Positions 1-10,839 of a stretch of DNA of 64,000 bases are shown here, in pieces. Position numbers and translations under genes: made by a program. Positions within the stretch are counted from its first letter, which is position 1. Every line of letters begins with the position of its first letter. The stretch lies in assembly GCA_034440575.1 (NCBI GenBank), contig JAOTOL010001215.1, positions 1 to 64,000 on the forward strand, read 5' to 3'. Under the pieces are notes generated by a model, which was given only the letters and a program-made list of their open reading frames with translations, searched no databases and had not been told where the DNA came from. This DNA is from Imbricaverruca yamaguchii (lineage: Eukaryota; Arthropoda; Thecostraca; Neoverrucidae).

Positions 1-1285
1 AGCAAGATCAAAAGAAATATAGGCGGCTTCACGCGTGCACTAGCGGAAGCAATAGTCATGACATCCCAATGGCGAAGTCAGGACGTATTAATTGCGTTGA
101 TCCGAAAACTTGTAAACCGGAAATTGAATCAATTCAATATATCAATAAACAAACAGAGTAGACTGACTTACCTAATACACGTTTTTGGACTCGTAGCAGC
201 TTGTTTAGTGCATAAAACCGAGCAAATGTATACCTGTATCATCGCCTGGGACGTCATCTAGTCGAAAATTTGGACCGTCAGACAAAGCGAGCTTGACTTC
301 GGAAGTTAACTCGATGACATCAGCTGTTTGCCGAATTCAGCCGTCTTCAAATGCCAAGTTTTCTGAGCAGTTTACATCTTTGATCAATATCGCCAGCCAG
401 CTTCGACTGCGGTAAGTGATTGTCCCTTTAGGATAGCTATGACGAATCACAATGTACGTTAAGAAAATTGCGTCTTCATTTGTGCTCCGATTGCAGCTTA
501 ATTCATTTACATCATTTACAGCTTAAATATGTCAGGAAGCCAACAAACAAGTTCGTCCCAGATGCGCATGTTTTGGAAATCTTGCGGTCTTTGGTGTGTT
601 GCAAACAATTCATTATTTGTTCTTTCTTCCGAGTGTGATATTCAAAGACCACGGTCGGTCCCCCCCCTAGTTAGGGTTATTCGAGTAGGAATACAGCGAC
701 ATTTTAAAACAGCCTCGTATGGTGCTGCACAGTGGAAGCCATTCGAATTGTAAACAACCCGCTTGTAAGTGTAGAATATAATATTCTCGGGAACGTCAAG
801 ATAAAATCATAACATCTGGAAATGCTATATTTCAATAATTATCCATGATACAAGTGCTACACAGCCATAAAATAAAACCTAAAGGGGAAAAATATTTATC
901 CGCATGAAACATGCTACCACTACCTCCCCAATATTGCATATTTACTGGTAATACAACGGCAAATTGATGTTCTATCCGACAACTCCTTCCTCCCGGCCAT
1001 GGCGCAAAGTGCGGCCAGATTGGCTAGTTGTGTCTGTGAATTGAGCGCTTTATATAAAACCGTGCCACAATTTGAATATGCTTGGTGAGTGTGATATTGA
1101 ATGTAATACTTCATAGTTAGAACTTCTGGAACATTTCATATCTACAAATAAAGTACATATATTTCAATGATTATTCATAATAGACGACGCCATGGACATT
1201 GCATCCCGGTGCTTATTACTCGTCGTGAAACGGGCAATCGATAATTATCGCCGGACATTGGACGATTATTCAGTAACAAGTACCA
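1..1285. other. No recognisable gene or repeat
   Basis: Only short, unconvincing open frames are present, the longest about 74 codons. No splice-bounded exon, RNA gene or repeat shared with the rest of the window was recognised. Confidence 0.4.
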
Positions 1286-1314
1286 TTGGCAGGATTCACA
1301 TTCACAGCAGGGGT

Positions 1315-1790
1315 CGCGGATTTTGACAAACATGGTGGGGGACGAATTGCCAACGCACGAAACCCTCCCCCCAAACCAAAAACTCATCGGATTTGGCCCA
1401 CTATATTTTCGGATCTAAAAAATTATGAGTTTTTATTCCACGATGTTTATGTTTATTCAGCTTACCCACCAACGGGGAAAAACCGTCACCGTCACCGTCA
1501 CCGTCACCGTCACCGTCACCGTCACCGTCACCGTCACCGTCACCATCACCATCACCGTCATCCTCCTCCCCCTCACTCCACACACCAACAAGAGCACACC
1601 GGTTTAAATACAAATGTTTCAGCAATCAGATGCAGGCTAAAATACACCGGCCTTGATAGAGTATCGGAGAACAGGAGACCTGAACTGTGATGACCATCGG
1701 TGAAAGTATTTTCTTGGCGCCTAACATTATGGAGGGGCGAAGCCAAAGTTGTGATTGGGTGAGTTCAGGGTCGGGGAAGAGACAGCTCTC
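1315..1790 (+). repeat. Interspersed repeat copy 1, with an expanded hexanucleotide
   Basis: This block is repeated at 22258-22770: both contain a stretch ending in GCCAACGCAC near the left end, a TTTATGTTTATTCAGCTTAC segment, CTCACTCCACACACCAACAAG, and a closing TTGTGATTGGG.GAGTTCAGGGTCGGGG. It is not recognisably coding. The plus and minus frames across it are low-complexity because they run through the hexanucleotide array. Element type is unknown; a non-autonomous mobile element is the simplest guess. Confidence 0.7.
1483..1560 (+). repeat. (CCGTCA)13 hexanucleotide array
   Basis: Thirteen head-to-tail 6-bp units, with two CCATCA variants near the 3' end. The equivalent place in the sister repeat (near 22536) has only about two units, so the array expanded after the copies separated or contracted in the other copy. 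Confidence 0.95.
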
Positions 1791-1838
1791 ACAAAAGCTG
1801 AGACAGCGGAAACAATCTTTAATTAATATTTATACATG

Positions 1839-1905
1839 ATATTATTATATTATTATATTATTATTATATTATTATTATATTATTATATTATTATACATAA
1901 CTAAT
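1839..1905. repeat. (ATT)n-type microsatellite
   Basis: Interrupted TATTATTATATTATT tract. The stretch around it (about 1790-3640) is AT-rich and holds no recognisable gene. Confidence 0.85.
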
Positions 1906-3639
1906 AATTTAATCTTATTAATCAGTCTTCTGATTAATCATGTGCGTTGATGCAGTCATCGTGATCGCCGAGTCTAGTCAGTCCCCACACACGACAATAA
2001 ACAAACTAAAATGCACAATGGACCGCAGGCATCAAGCATCGCAATCGTTCTGCTATTTGCTTTTTTGCAACACTCTAAAAACTCCGTCCGCACCCAATGG
2101 CGCAGCAAAGACCAAGAATAGGACACACTAGGTCATGCCTCTCCAGTCACGGCCAAGGAGTCCGAAAAGGTCATCCCAGGAGATTCTCAGAATAGCCATC
2201 CGATAGTTTGGAAATGGATATGTCGGCTGAATTGTTCCTTTGCTAGAGTCAGAAATAAATATCCCCAAAACTTCAGAATGTGGGAATAATGGCAAAAATC
2301 AAGTTTTCAAATCGGCGAAATTGGTATCGTCCCCGCCCCGGTGTGTCCCAACAGGAGCATTTTTGCTGCAACCCTGTACTTGCAATCCTTGCCCTCCCAG
2401 AAAAAAAGGTCAAGTGCAGAGTTTCCTATACCTTCAGTGGTGCTTGGACCTCGCCGTAGTTGTCTTATTGACCTTATTGGCCAAATTCATTTATGCTTCA
2501 TCTTCAAATTGGTTTGGGACGGATCAATGAGAATACTATTCCACAAATATCCAAAATGCCGACATTTGTGGTAGTTGCGTATTAACATCAAACTCAGAGC
2601 ATGCTGTTCTTTCATGAAATCGACAAAACAACTCTGCTTTCCGGAAATCTTACTGAAGGTCAATGTTACTAAACTGAGGTCGAGTCAATTTCTTTTTGTA
2701 TCGTAGTAAGGAGAAAACGTTTCATGCAGAACATTATCATGTTCTATATCAGATTCTATAACATTATCAGAACATTTATAATGATGTAGGCATTCTGCTT
2801 TTAAATATATGACAACGTCAATAGGGTTAGGTCAGGCCAAGTATGATGTGTATTCTACACTGTCGCCTTCTGTGTGTAGTTGGGATTGTTGTGTGCGTCA
2901 GCTGCTTCGGTGATATTGTGCAGGCACTGTCGTCTTATGCCAAATACTACTGCTTCTCGTGAAGTGAAATTTGAATTAGGTTTCAGAGCTACGTAAATAA
3001 TACAGCATGATGTTAGGTGGACAACCAAATACCTGAGATAACCCAAATTCGCGTGACCGGACCTTATTTGTTTCTGTTCCGGGAGTAAATATAAAGAGGT
3101 GCAAAATGTCGGACAGTAGAACAAATGGCAGACGTGAGAGGAGTTTTCATATAGGTGCGAGTGACACGAATATGGTCACAGGGTGCTGCACCCAGAAACA
3201 TTTCTGGCCGCGCCGTTGTCAGTACCTGTAATCATTGCCCTCGTGGAAGTAAGGACACTCTCGCTGCTGGGAGAATATGCTTTTCTGATTGCATCGATAT
3301 GCATCGATCGAAATGTGCAACAAGAGCAGCGGTGTCTCAAGCTGATTCAATGGCTGTGACGACTTGGTAAATATTTATACATGGGTGACATGGGCACCTA
3401 CTTATGGGAAGGTGAACCACAGAATGCGAGGAAACACAACTAATGCACAGCAAGCGCTCGGAAAGATGCCGTAAAGCCGTAACTTATCCCATATCGTTTA
3501 CTGTGACAGACCAGGGCAGTGGTGTACGCACCGTCCACCACAGTTGGATTTATACTTTGCAATCCTGGATGAGGAGAGGGCAATTTCTGAGTGATGAAAT
3601 ACCGAGAGGATATTTATTTTATACATTACATTTATTACA
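1906..3639. other. Unassigned sequence
   Basis: Short open frames of under 100 codons, none with recognisable domains or convincing splice sites. No repeat match within the window was noticed. Confidence 0.35.
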
Positions 3640-4990
3640 GATACATTTATTTGGCACCTGGCGCTACAATATGTCTCGCCGCAATTTATCAAGCTCCTGC
3701 GCGCTTTTTCGGGGCTGTACGCAATTTTCGAAGACATCTGGGGTACGTTTGAGATCTGGAGACATTTTCCTGACTCCGAGATATATTCTTCGGAATCTCC
3801 CCGTATTCTAGAGGGCACCGGGTTACCTTTTAACGAGTTCAAATGTGATTTGTGGGGCCACGCTGTGCTTGCAGTGGGGAATTTGTGATGCCCCGACTGA
3901 AATTTGTGCTACTATCGTCGGAATTCTGTGTCCAGTATGCGATATTTGGGGGTATCGTATTGTAATTAGCTGTGTTGTAACAAGTGTTGTAATTAGCTGC
4001 GTCCCCGCGCGATTTTGGTGCACCCAGATGCGAATTTTTTTGAGCCTGGTGTAAGTGTTATGGTGCCTGCTGTATTCACTTACAGCCCGCTACGCGAATT
4101 CTGGGCCCCCAACGTAAATTTATGGAGCCCAGCGCTATTCTTGGGGAAACGGCGCCAACCTTCAGGATGCGGAAGCATTTTTCCCTTGGTTCGCAACCGC
4201 GGCTGCCCATAGTTTTTTCCGCAGCTTGCACGATCGACAGTAGAAAGGCCCTTCGGGTAATTTTCTTTCGTGACCTATCCTTAATTTTTTCGGTGCTCGG
4301 GTCGATTCGATAGAGTCCGTTTGTGATTTTTGGCGTCAGGTTTTTGGGCACCGGTGCGATTATTCGGGCTCCCGGTGCGATGTTTATTTTTCGGTGCCCC
4401 AGCAGGATTTTTTATGGGGTCCGACGCCTTGATTTTCAGATCCTTCACGCATTGCTTGATACCTTGCTAGTTTGAGTGACTACGACACGTTTTTGGTGGT
4501 CCCAACACGTTTTGTGAACTTTTGGAGCAATTGTTGTGGAGCCTTGAATCCAAAAGGGATTTTTTTCCGTGTCCGGTCTGTTTTTCGTTTCCGCGGCCTC
4601 ATTTGCTGTGTGATCCCAACGATACTTTAAAGCCCCGGTGTGACCTGCCATGCCTCTAGTGATTTCCAGGAGCCCGAGCGAGAAATCCGTGTTCCCCCAG
4701 GCTCAACGTGATTTTCACGGGGCCCCGGCCCGATCGTTTGTGGCCCCGTCATAACTTTCTTCAACACCACACGACTTTTTAAAGCCACAGGTGCAAACTT
4801 TTGAGGCCTCAGCGTCATCATCAGGGGCTTCTGCGCGACTTTTTGGGGACACCCAATGTGAATTTCTGAGCCGCGGTGCGATTTTTGGGGACCAAGGGGG
4901 ATTTGTAGGAGCATGACGCATTTTATTTCCTGAGCTCGGCGGCTTCTTTGGAGCCCCACAACCTGTCAGGAACTGCCCGCAATGCCCCCA
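3640..4990 (+). repeat. GCGATTTTT-type degenerate periodic repeat, copy 1
   Basis: A long run of imperfect units of roughly 20-35 bp built on G/C-rich boxes followed by a T tract, for example GGTGCGATT, TGGGCCCCC and TTTTTGGGG. It aligns along its length with 24420-25710; for example GGCACCTGGCGCTAC occurs at the start of both and CCAGTATGCGATATT in the middle of both. A shorter reverse-oriented copy lies at 54220-54500. Overlapping open frames on both strands here (up to 122 codons) are by-products of the periodic composition, not genes. No known element class was recognised. Confidence 0.7.
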
Positions 4991-5059
4991 TTCGGTATGC
5001 CACTGTGCAATGCAATGCTGCAGCATAAGAGTCCAGGAATAGTTCATCTGTTTCATCAC

Positions 5060-5538
5060 TCACATGTGATTTAAACTCCCAAGTTCTTCAGACAGTTTGA
5101 GGAAAAAGTCGAGCAACATCTTGCCGATCCATGTTGTACATGGATCGGCAAGGATGGAATATAAGACAACAGGGATACCATGGAATTCAGATCGCAATGG
5201 TTATGCTGCAATACATACCTTCTTCCATAGGCTGCTTTGGAGATGGATGCGCCCCTGAAGTTTGATGAGGGTTGAGTTGGAGATGGATGACCAGCACTGT
5301 GAAGGATATAACATATGGTTCAAAGGACTTAGTTCTGTGTGTCCCTCTTTGGGTGCAATCTAACCTCCGAATTGAAAACTATGCATCTGCAGAGGAAATG
5401 AGTGGTCACATCATGTTCAACACATTAATGAACACTGCATTAAAAGAGAAATTAAAAGTAGTGAGAGATTGCCATAAACTTAAAAATTGCCCAAAAAGCC
5501 AGGCAATATTGCAGTTTAAGATAACCACCAAACAGTTT
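5060..5538 (+). repeat. Interspersed repeat with AATGAGTGGTCACATCATG motif, copy 1
   Basis: This stretch matches 25780-26215 in the same orientation and 59480-59870 in reverse. Landmarks are TTTAAACTCCCAAGTTCTTC, GGAATATAAG.CAACA and a GAGTGG.CACATCATGTTCA box followed by AACA.TGCATTAAAA. In copies 1 and 2 it follows the GCGATTTTT periodic repeat directly, so the two may be parts of one larger element. No coding function is apparent. Confidence 0.65.
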
Positions 5539-5627
5539 TCGACATTGCGTGAGACGAAATGTACGACCTCAATATACCAGGAGGTGCTGGGTTTACTCAA
5601 CATCAAAAGTAGCGTTAGGGATCATGC

Positions 5628-5674
5628 TATATTACTCAACGTTTCGGCCAGGGGCCATCATCAGGAGTGATATA
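5628..5674 (-). ncRNA. Hammerhead ribozyme motif (left arm of Penelope-like element)
   Basis: On the minus strand the order is a 10-nt stem I strand (TATATCACTC), the CTGATGA core, a GGCC/GGCC stem II with a 3-nt loop, GAAAC, GTT, then GAGTAATATA, which pairs back to stem I with one mismatch. The cleavage site should follow GTT. Stem III is only about two base pairs without a loop, the form described for hammerheads in Penelope-like elements, which are thought to work better as dimers. One extra U follows the core before stem II. Confidence 0.75.
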
Positions 5675-5918
5675 AAAAATGGCAGGGTTAACAATTGAAA
5701 AACTCGGGAAGAAAGCGTGCAAAAATACACGTGAAACACAGAAAAGCATCTCCATTGCTGCAGACACTACAAGAAACTCCAAACCAGAAATCAACTAGGT
5801 CAAGATAAAATCCTCTGAGGAAGCCCGGGCCGATGGTCCATATACATATCGACACATATATAGACATATATCGAATGTAACGCTTAATACATAAAATATA
5901 ATTTATGTTCATGTAATT

Positions 5919-7268
5919 TTATGTGATATACCAAGACGTCGTTTGCGTGTTTAGTTGCGGCCGTAGATTACGTATGTGTAGAGATTCGAGGACCTTCAAA
6001 TCAGCGTTGTCCCTGGCTGTTGCTAGAATTTCTACTTTGAAGTTTGTGTTAGTGTCGCTGTGTTCCATGTTAGAATGTTTGCCGATCATGTGTTCGCCTA
6101 AAGGTGTGTATTCTCTCCGAAGTCTGGCATCTCCCAAGTGCTCATTGTACCTATCCCTGATGCTACGCTTGGTTTCTCCGACATAAAATATTCCAAGACA
6201 GCTGTTGCACGTTATTTTATAGACTACGTTTTTTTGCGTGCATCTACCTTTGAGCCCGTTACTACAGGTGTGGCATGTTCGTCTACCAGCAGGGCATGGC
6301 GACAATTCCAGGGCTGAGCGGACCAGGTAAGATTTCAGTGTAGGTCCGCTAGTCCAGGCTACCCTAACATGATCTAGATGAGACGAACGGATAGCTGCAT
6401 TAACCTGTCGACATAGTTGGTCATCGACAAAAGGAAGTCTCATGTAGACGTAGTTGGGATTGCTACATGCTCGATGCCGACGTTGCCCACTTATCCTACT
6501 CCTGTTGTGAGGGTGGAAAGCACGAGCGGCGGAGTGTACCCGATGTGCTGGGTATCCGTTTTCCAGGAAAAGGGTTTTCATCTTCGCAAGGCTCCGCTCG
6601 CACGAAATAGTGTCGGAGGAGACTCGTGCTGCTCTCCTCATTTGGGATGTTAAAACGGCCTTTTTAGTGGCCATCGGGTGGGCCGAATCATAATGCAAGA
6701 TGATGGGGGCTGCCATTGGTTTAAAGTACAGTTCGGTGGTGTAGCTACCATCAGCCTGAACTACAAACAACGTATCGAGGAAAGGAATCGATGTGGTATG
6801 AGCAGTGTGTTCCAAGGTGAACTTGATGCTGGAGTGTTGTTGGTTAATTTCTGCAAAGAAGTCGAGCAGAGAGGCCAAGCCATGTGTCCAAACACCAAAA
6901 ATATCGTCTATATACCTCATGTAGAGAGCTGGCTTCAAATCATGCGACGCTAGGAAGCTCGACTCAAGGCGGTGCATAAAAGCAATTGCTAAAGGAGGTG
7001 CACATCGGTTGCCCATAGCCACTCCTTCCGTTTGCTTGTACATGGAGTTACCAAAACGTATGAGGTTATTGCTGAAAATATGTGTTAGTAATTTCGCACA
7101 GTCCTGTACCCCAATCCCGAAGAGACGGATATCATCCAGATTGTCCTCGATTAGGCGAATTACAGCATCTATTCCCTCCTTTATCGGAATACTGCCATAT
7201 AAATTTTTGACGTCCATGGTGAAAACAATACTGCCCTCCGGAAGTTTGGTAGGAAACGTTTCTTTCAC
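5919..7268 (-). CDS. Penelope-like reverse transcriptase with GIY-YIG endonuclease (5'-truncated)
   Basis: An open frame of 449 residues. The RT palm is clear: FTMDVKNLY with the first catalytic Asp near residue 19, the EGVAMGNRCAPP box near residues 81-92, and YIDDIF near 119-124 with the catalytic Asp pair, then IPFLDTLF. A Cys-rich linker (CHTCSNGLKGRC) precedes a GIY-YIG nuclease near residues 346-449, with VVYKIT, FYVGET, the RSIRDR arginines and a late Glu in LESLHIR. This is the domain order of endonuclease-bearing Penelope-like elements, which use the nuclease to nick target DNA and the RT for target-primed copying. The N-terminal fingers are missing because the sequence meets the inverted-arm junction at about 7283; the listed Met is not a natural start. 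The protein is therefore not likely to be active alone. Confidence 0.88.
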   Translation of the reverse strand: MKETFPTKLPEGSIVFTMDVKNLYGSIPIKEGIDAVIRLIEDNLDDIRLFGIGVQDCAKLLTHIFSNNLIRFGNSMYKQTEGVAMGNRCAPPLAIAFMHRLESSFLASHDLKPALYMRYIDDIFGVWTHGLASLLDFFAEINQQHSSIKFTLEHTAHTTSIPFLDTLFVVQADGSYTTELYFKPMAAPIILHYDSAHPMATKKAVLTSQMRRAARVSSDTISCERSLAKMKTLFLENGYPAHRVHSAARAFHPHNRSRISGQRRHRACSNPNYVYMRLPFVDDQLCRQVNAAIRSSHLDHVRVAWTSGPTLKSYLVRSALELSPCPAGRRTCHTCSNGLKGRCTQKNVVYKITCNSCLGIFYVGETKRSIRDRYNEHLGDARLRREYTPLGEHMIGKHSNMEHSDTNTNFKVEILATARDNADLKVLESLHIRNLRPQLNTQTTSWYIT

Positions 7269-7471
7269 TCTCTTTCACTCTGGATAAGTGGGCAACGTCG
7301 GCATCGAGCATGTAGCAATCCCAACTACGTCTACATGAGACTTCCTTTGTCGATGACCAACTATGTCGACAGGTTAATGCAGCTATCCGTTCGTTTCATC
7401 TAGATCATGTTAGGGTAGCCTGGACCAGCGGACCTACACTGAAATCTTACCTGGTTCGCTCAGCCCTGGAA

Positions 7472-7858
7472 TTGTCGCCATGCCCTGCTGGTAGACGAAC
7501 ATGCCACACCTGTAGTAACGGGCTCAAAGGTAGATGCACGCAAAAAAACGTAGTCTATAAAATAACGTGCAACAGCTGTCTTGGAATATTTTATGTCGGA
7601 GAAACCAAGCGTAGCATCAGGGATAGGTACAATGAGCACTTGGGAGATGCCAGACTTCGGAGAGAATACACACCTTTAGGCGAACACATGATCGGCAAAC
7701 ATTCTAACATGGAACACAGCGACACTAACACAAAGTTCAAAGTAGAAATTCTAGCAACAGCCAGGGACAACGCTGATTTGAAGGTCCTCGAATCTCTACA
7801 CATACGTAATCTACGGCCGCAACTAAACACGCAAACGACGTCTTGGTATATCACATAA
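7472..7858 (+). pseudogene. Penelope-like GIY-YIG endonuclease fragment (inverted arm)
   Basis: A 128-codon open frame almost identical to the last part of the minus-strand element protein at 5919-7268, including the Cys linker and the complete GIY-YIG motifs VVYKIT and FYVGET. One visible difference in the tail is NTKF here versus NTNF in the other arm. The RT is absent, so this is a 5'-truncated duplicate rather than a separate gene. The frame upstream (7283-7471) continues the same protein but with changes. Confidence 0.85.
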
Positions 7859-8105
7859 AATTACATGAACATAAATTATATTTTATGTATTAAGCGTTAC
7901 ATTCGATATATATCTATATATGTGTCGATATGTATATGGACCATCGGCCCGGGCTTCCTCAGAGGATTTTATCTTGACCTAGTTGATTTCTGGTTTGGAG
8001 TTTCTTGTAGTGTCTGCAGCAATGGAGATGCTTTTCTGTGTTTCACGTGTATTTTTGCACGCTTTCTTCCCGCGTTTTTTTCAATTGTTAACCCTGCCAT
8101 TTTTT

Positions 8106-8152
8106 TATATCACTCCTGATGATGGCCCCTGGCCGAAACGTTGAGTAATATA
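8106..8152 (+). ncRNA. Hammerhead ribozyme motif (right arm of Penelope-like element)
   Basis: This has the same sequence as the left-arm motif in opposite orientation: stem I 8106-8115 with 8143-8152, core CTGATGA at 8116-8122, stem II GGCC with GGCC, GAAA at 8135-8138, and predicted cleavage after position 8142. All the bases normally required in the core are present. It lies just outside the endonuclease coding end, where Penelope-like elements carry such motifs. Confidence 0.78.
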
Positions 8153-8419
8153 GCATGATCCCTAACGCTACTTTTGATGTTGAGTAAACCCAGCACCTCC
8201 TGGTATATTGAGGGTCGTACATTTCGTCCCACGCAATGTCTAAAACCCAGGAGCATCTAAGAGCCATTCTTCGTTGTATTAAACAAGTTTTCCACACATT
8301 TTGCCTCCATGAAGCATGCCAAGGGTTACGTTTGGTTAAGTCAGGAGATGTTAGGCTTTGTTTCCGAGAAAAAACAACATTTTTCAGAATATTGTTTAGA
8401 AAAACAAAAAACAAAATAG

Positions 8420-9400
8420 AGCTGATACCAGTTCAGATTAGGTTAGGCTAGGTATTTAAGTTGAAAATACTTTAGAAAAAAAGCCTAGATAATTTGAATT
8501 AAAAACAATTAATTTCTTGGATGAGAAGTTGGGGCAGGTTATGTTAGGTTATCTTACATCTTTCTTGAACTAGTTTTCATGCTACATTACCTAATTCCAT
8601 GCCTTTTTGGACGCCACTTTTACTCCCAATTGAGAAGCATGCATTTGCAAAGGAAGGGATGGTAAATTTGTGCTTTTATGTGTTTTACCAATGCTTTTAA
8701 TTTATATTTCTAATGCAATGTTTATGGATGTGACTAAGATTATGGGAGCACTCACTTTCTGTGCAAATGGGCTTTGAGTTAGTTAACATGGCATAAAGGG
8801 AAATACATTAAAAATACGACATAAGGTAACCTATCTTCTAACCTAAGTTTGACCAACATTTTTCTCTGTAAAACAAAGAAATGGGCTAGGTTTGATTATG
8901 TTACGTTAGTTTAAGTGTTTTAGGTCGGAATTTCTTGCAAAGCTTTTCCCAAATTAAAAAGAAAATGGAGCATTTCAAAGCTGCAATATTGGCTAGGTTA
9001 GGTTGGGTTACTTTTTTATTTTTTAAAGAAGATATATTGCTTGACATTTTTCAAATGTAGGTGATGGTTTTCTTTTTCCAAAGGGAGGTTAGGTTAGGTT
9101 ACGTCTCATTTCTTGGTGAAAAAAAAAAAACATTTGTTATCCTGTCACCTAATTCAAAGCCTTTTTTGGTGTTATTTTGCTCACCAACTGAAAAGTAGGC
9201 ATTTGTACAGAAAAATATCGGTCCATCATCTTAGTCACATTCATAAACATTGCATTGAAATGGTAAATTCCAAGAACACCTTCAGACATAAATTTACAAA
9301 AATGAGTGGTCACAGCATGTTCATCACATTTCTAAACATAGCATTAAAAATCTGAAAAACCAGAAATAGTCTTTAGCTGTAAATTTACCAAAAAGTGCGT
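8420..9400 (+). repeat. TTAGG-rich interspersed repeat, copy 1
   Basis: AT-rich sequence with recurring GGTTAGGTTA runs (for example near 8440, 8545, 8995 and 9088) mixed with a box like CAATGTTTATGGATGTGAC that also occurs at 27195-27290 and 57640-57680. No coding frame. TTAGG is the common arthropod telomere unit, but these runs are short and interrupted, so this is an interspersed repeat and not a telomere. The 240-9400 tail also carries the AATGAGTGGTCAC box near 9302. Confidence 0.6.
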
Positions 9401-9570
9401 CAACCCCTGACAGAAATGCAACATTGGGTGGTCCAGTCCCGGGCAGACAAAAAACAAAGAGCAGTAGAATAAAAATGTAAGTAAAAGCAAACTAAAACCA
9501 ACTCTTCCTAGAGGCAAACATGGCAGCTATGTGGAAACCCGCGCCATCCCTTAGGTCAGATCCTCACACG

Positions 9571-10347
9571 CCGTCTCGGGGTGATGGTAACCCCCGTGTA
9601 AAATCCAAACTAAACGAAAGCGAAAGAGATGTCATCGGAAAACGCTCGACTAGTAGGGTCCGGATTCACCCTCCAAAACAATTTCCCTCCAAAAGTAACG
9701 TCACTAGGGGATAGAGTTTCTCGACTTTTCACGACTTACATTATGCTTTTGGCTCTGGGGCATTCATTTTGGGGATATTTGAGAAAAAAATTATTTGGAA
9801 TCAGAAAAGGACAGCGAAATCGACCAGTGCCATAAAATTGTTCGGCCCCTGAAATAAGTTTTTTGAACTTTCAAAGTTTTGGGTTTTCAAGTTTTCTATA
9901 ATTTCCTTTTTTTACTGGGTAGAGCAGACTGAGAAATGTTGTTGAAAGTCAACTTGCCCTAATAAAAAATGCTTACTTTAGCCAGAATCGTCGATTTGAA
10001 GTGCAATAGGCAAATATGCAAAATTTATATGTAGTCAAAAACGGTGAAAAATGACATATTCATCACGTACATTTTGTTCCATCTCTAAAGATAAGCAAAC
10101 ACTGAAGTTTCATTAAAATATCTGTATCCGTTAAAGCGTGACGACTGGTTCAACTATTTGGAGGTGACCTCACTTAACCTTGATTAACTCATTGCCCCTA
10201 GACGACCTGGCTTCAAAATTTTGAAACAGCATGCCAAATTGACGTGGGAAAAGGTGTCCCAAATTTCGGCTCGCTGCCGCGCGCCGTTCCTTCACTATCC
10301 ACGGAAAACCTGTGGGGGGGGGGCGGTTGAAGACCCCCCGAGACGGG
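9571..10347 (+). mobile_element. MITE-like repeat with CCGTCTCGGGG termini, copy 1
   Basis: The left end CCGTCTCGGGG at 9571 and the right end CCCCGAGACGG at 10337-10347 are inverted copies, bounding about 777 bp without a gene. Related sequence occurs at 29690-30385 in reverse, at 62170-62400 (3' part), at 62800-63290 and from 63370 to the window end. Internal landmarks are GCTCGAC.AGTAGGGTCCGG, AAAATTTATATGTAGTCAAA and TTAAAGCGTGACGACTGGTT. A non-autonomous DNA transposon is the likely nature; target duplications were not established. Confidence 0.6.
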
Positions 10348-10839
10348 ACGAATTAACATAGAAACCCTGATCACAAATCAGAAAAAAGCATGGACCGGAC
10401 CTGTTGAAGCGCACCTACCAACTTCTTCATCTATACTTCCTTTGGGAATTAAATATCAGGAAATCGTTTTAAAACCATATTAAATATCGGGAAATTGTCT
10501 TATAACTACATATCAATCTGCATACATATAAAAAGGTACGAAGTAAAAATAAAGGAATCAGACCGACGTCACATGAGTTTGGCCATCCGGGTCAACATTA
10601 CGCGCAATTGCACCACAAGTGTCTTAGGTATGTCATATTTGTCTATCACAACCGCAAATTGTACTTGAGAGATTCTGTGATTTGTGCATCTGAACATATG
10701 ATCCTTGGATGCTACGAATTTGCATCTTCTGGAGAACGGCCATCTCAATTTGTGGCATTTAATTCGTGCAAACGTCTATTCAGTCATATTGCCTTGATTA
10801 AGTCTCTCCAGACATTTTGTGATGAGATTTAACCTTGTA

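Larger units (their letters stand above)
5539..8239 (-). mobile_element. Penelope-like element in head-to-head inverted arrangement
   Basis: The left arm (5539-6498) is the reverse complement of the right arm (7283-8239), about 960 bp each. Between them, 6499-7282 occurs once and holds the reverse transcriptase core on the minus strand. Each arm carries the GIY-YIG endonuclease end of the gene plus the non-coding tail with a hammerhead ribozyme motif. Arms differ by scattered substitutions (for example one residue in the endonuclease tail), so they are not an exact copy. The layout fits a 5'-truncated copy joined head-to-head to a second, more truncated copy; Penelope-like elements are known to have terminal repeats in direct or inverted order. 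Confidence 0.85.

Noticed and set aside
1286..1690. 134-codon frame with a long Arg-His repeat
   Set aside because: The repeat is the translation of the CCGTCA array; other frames give equally open Thr-Val and Asp-Gly runs, and the sister copy is not open.
8420..9400. Telomere or subtelomere from TTAGG runs
   Set aside because: Runs have at most two or three units, are interrupted and lie inside a dispersed repeat present elsewhere in the window.
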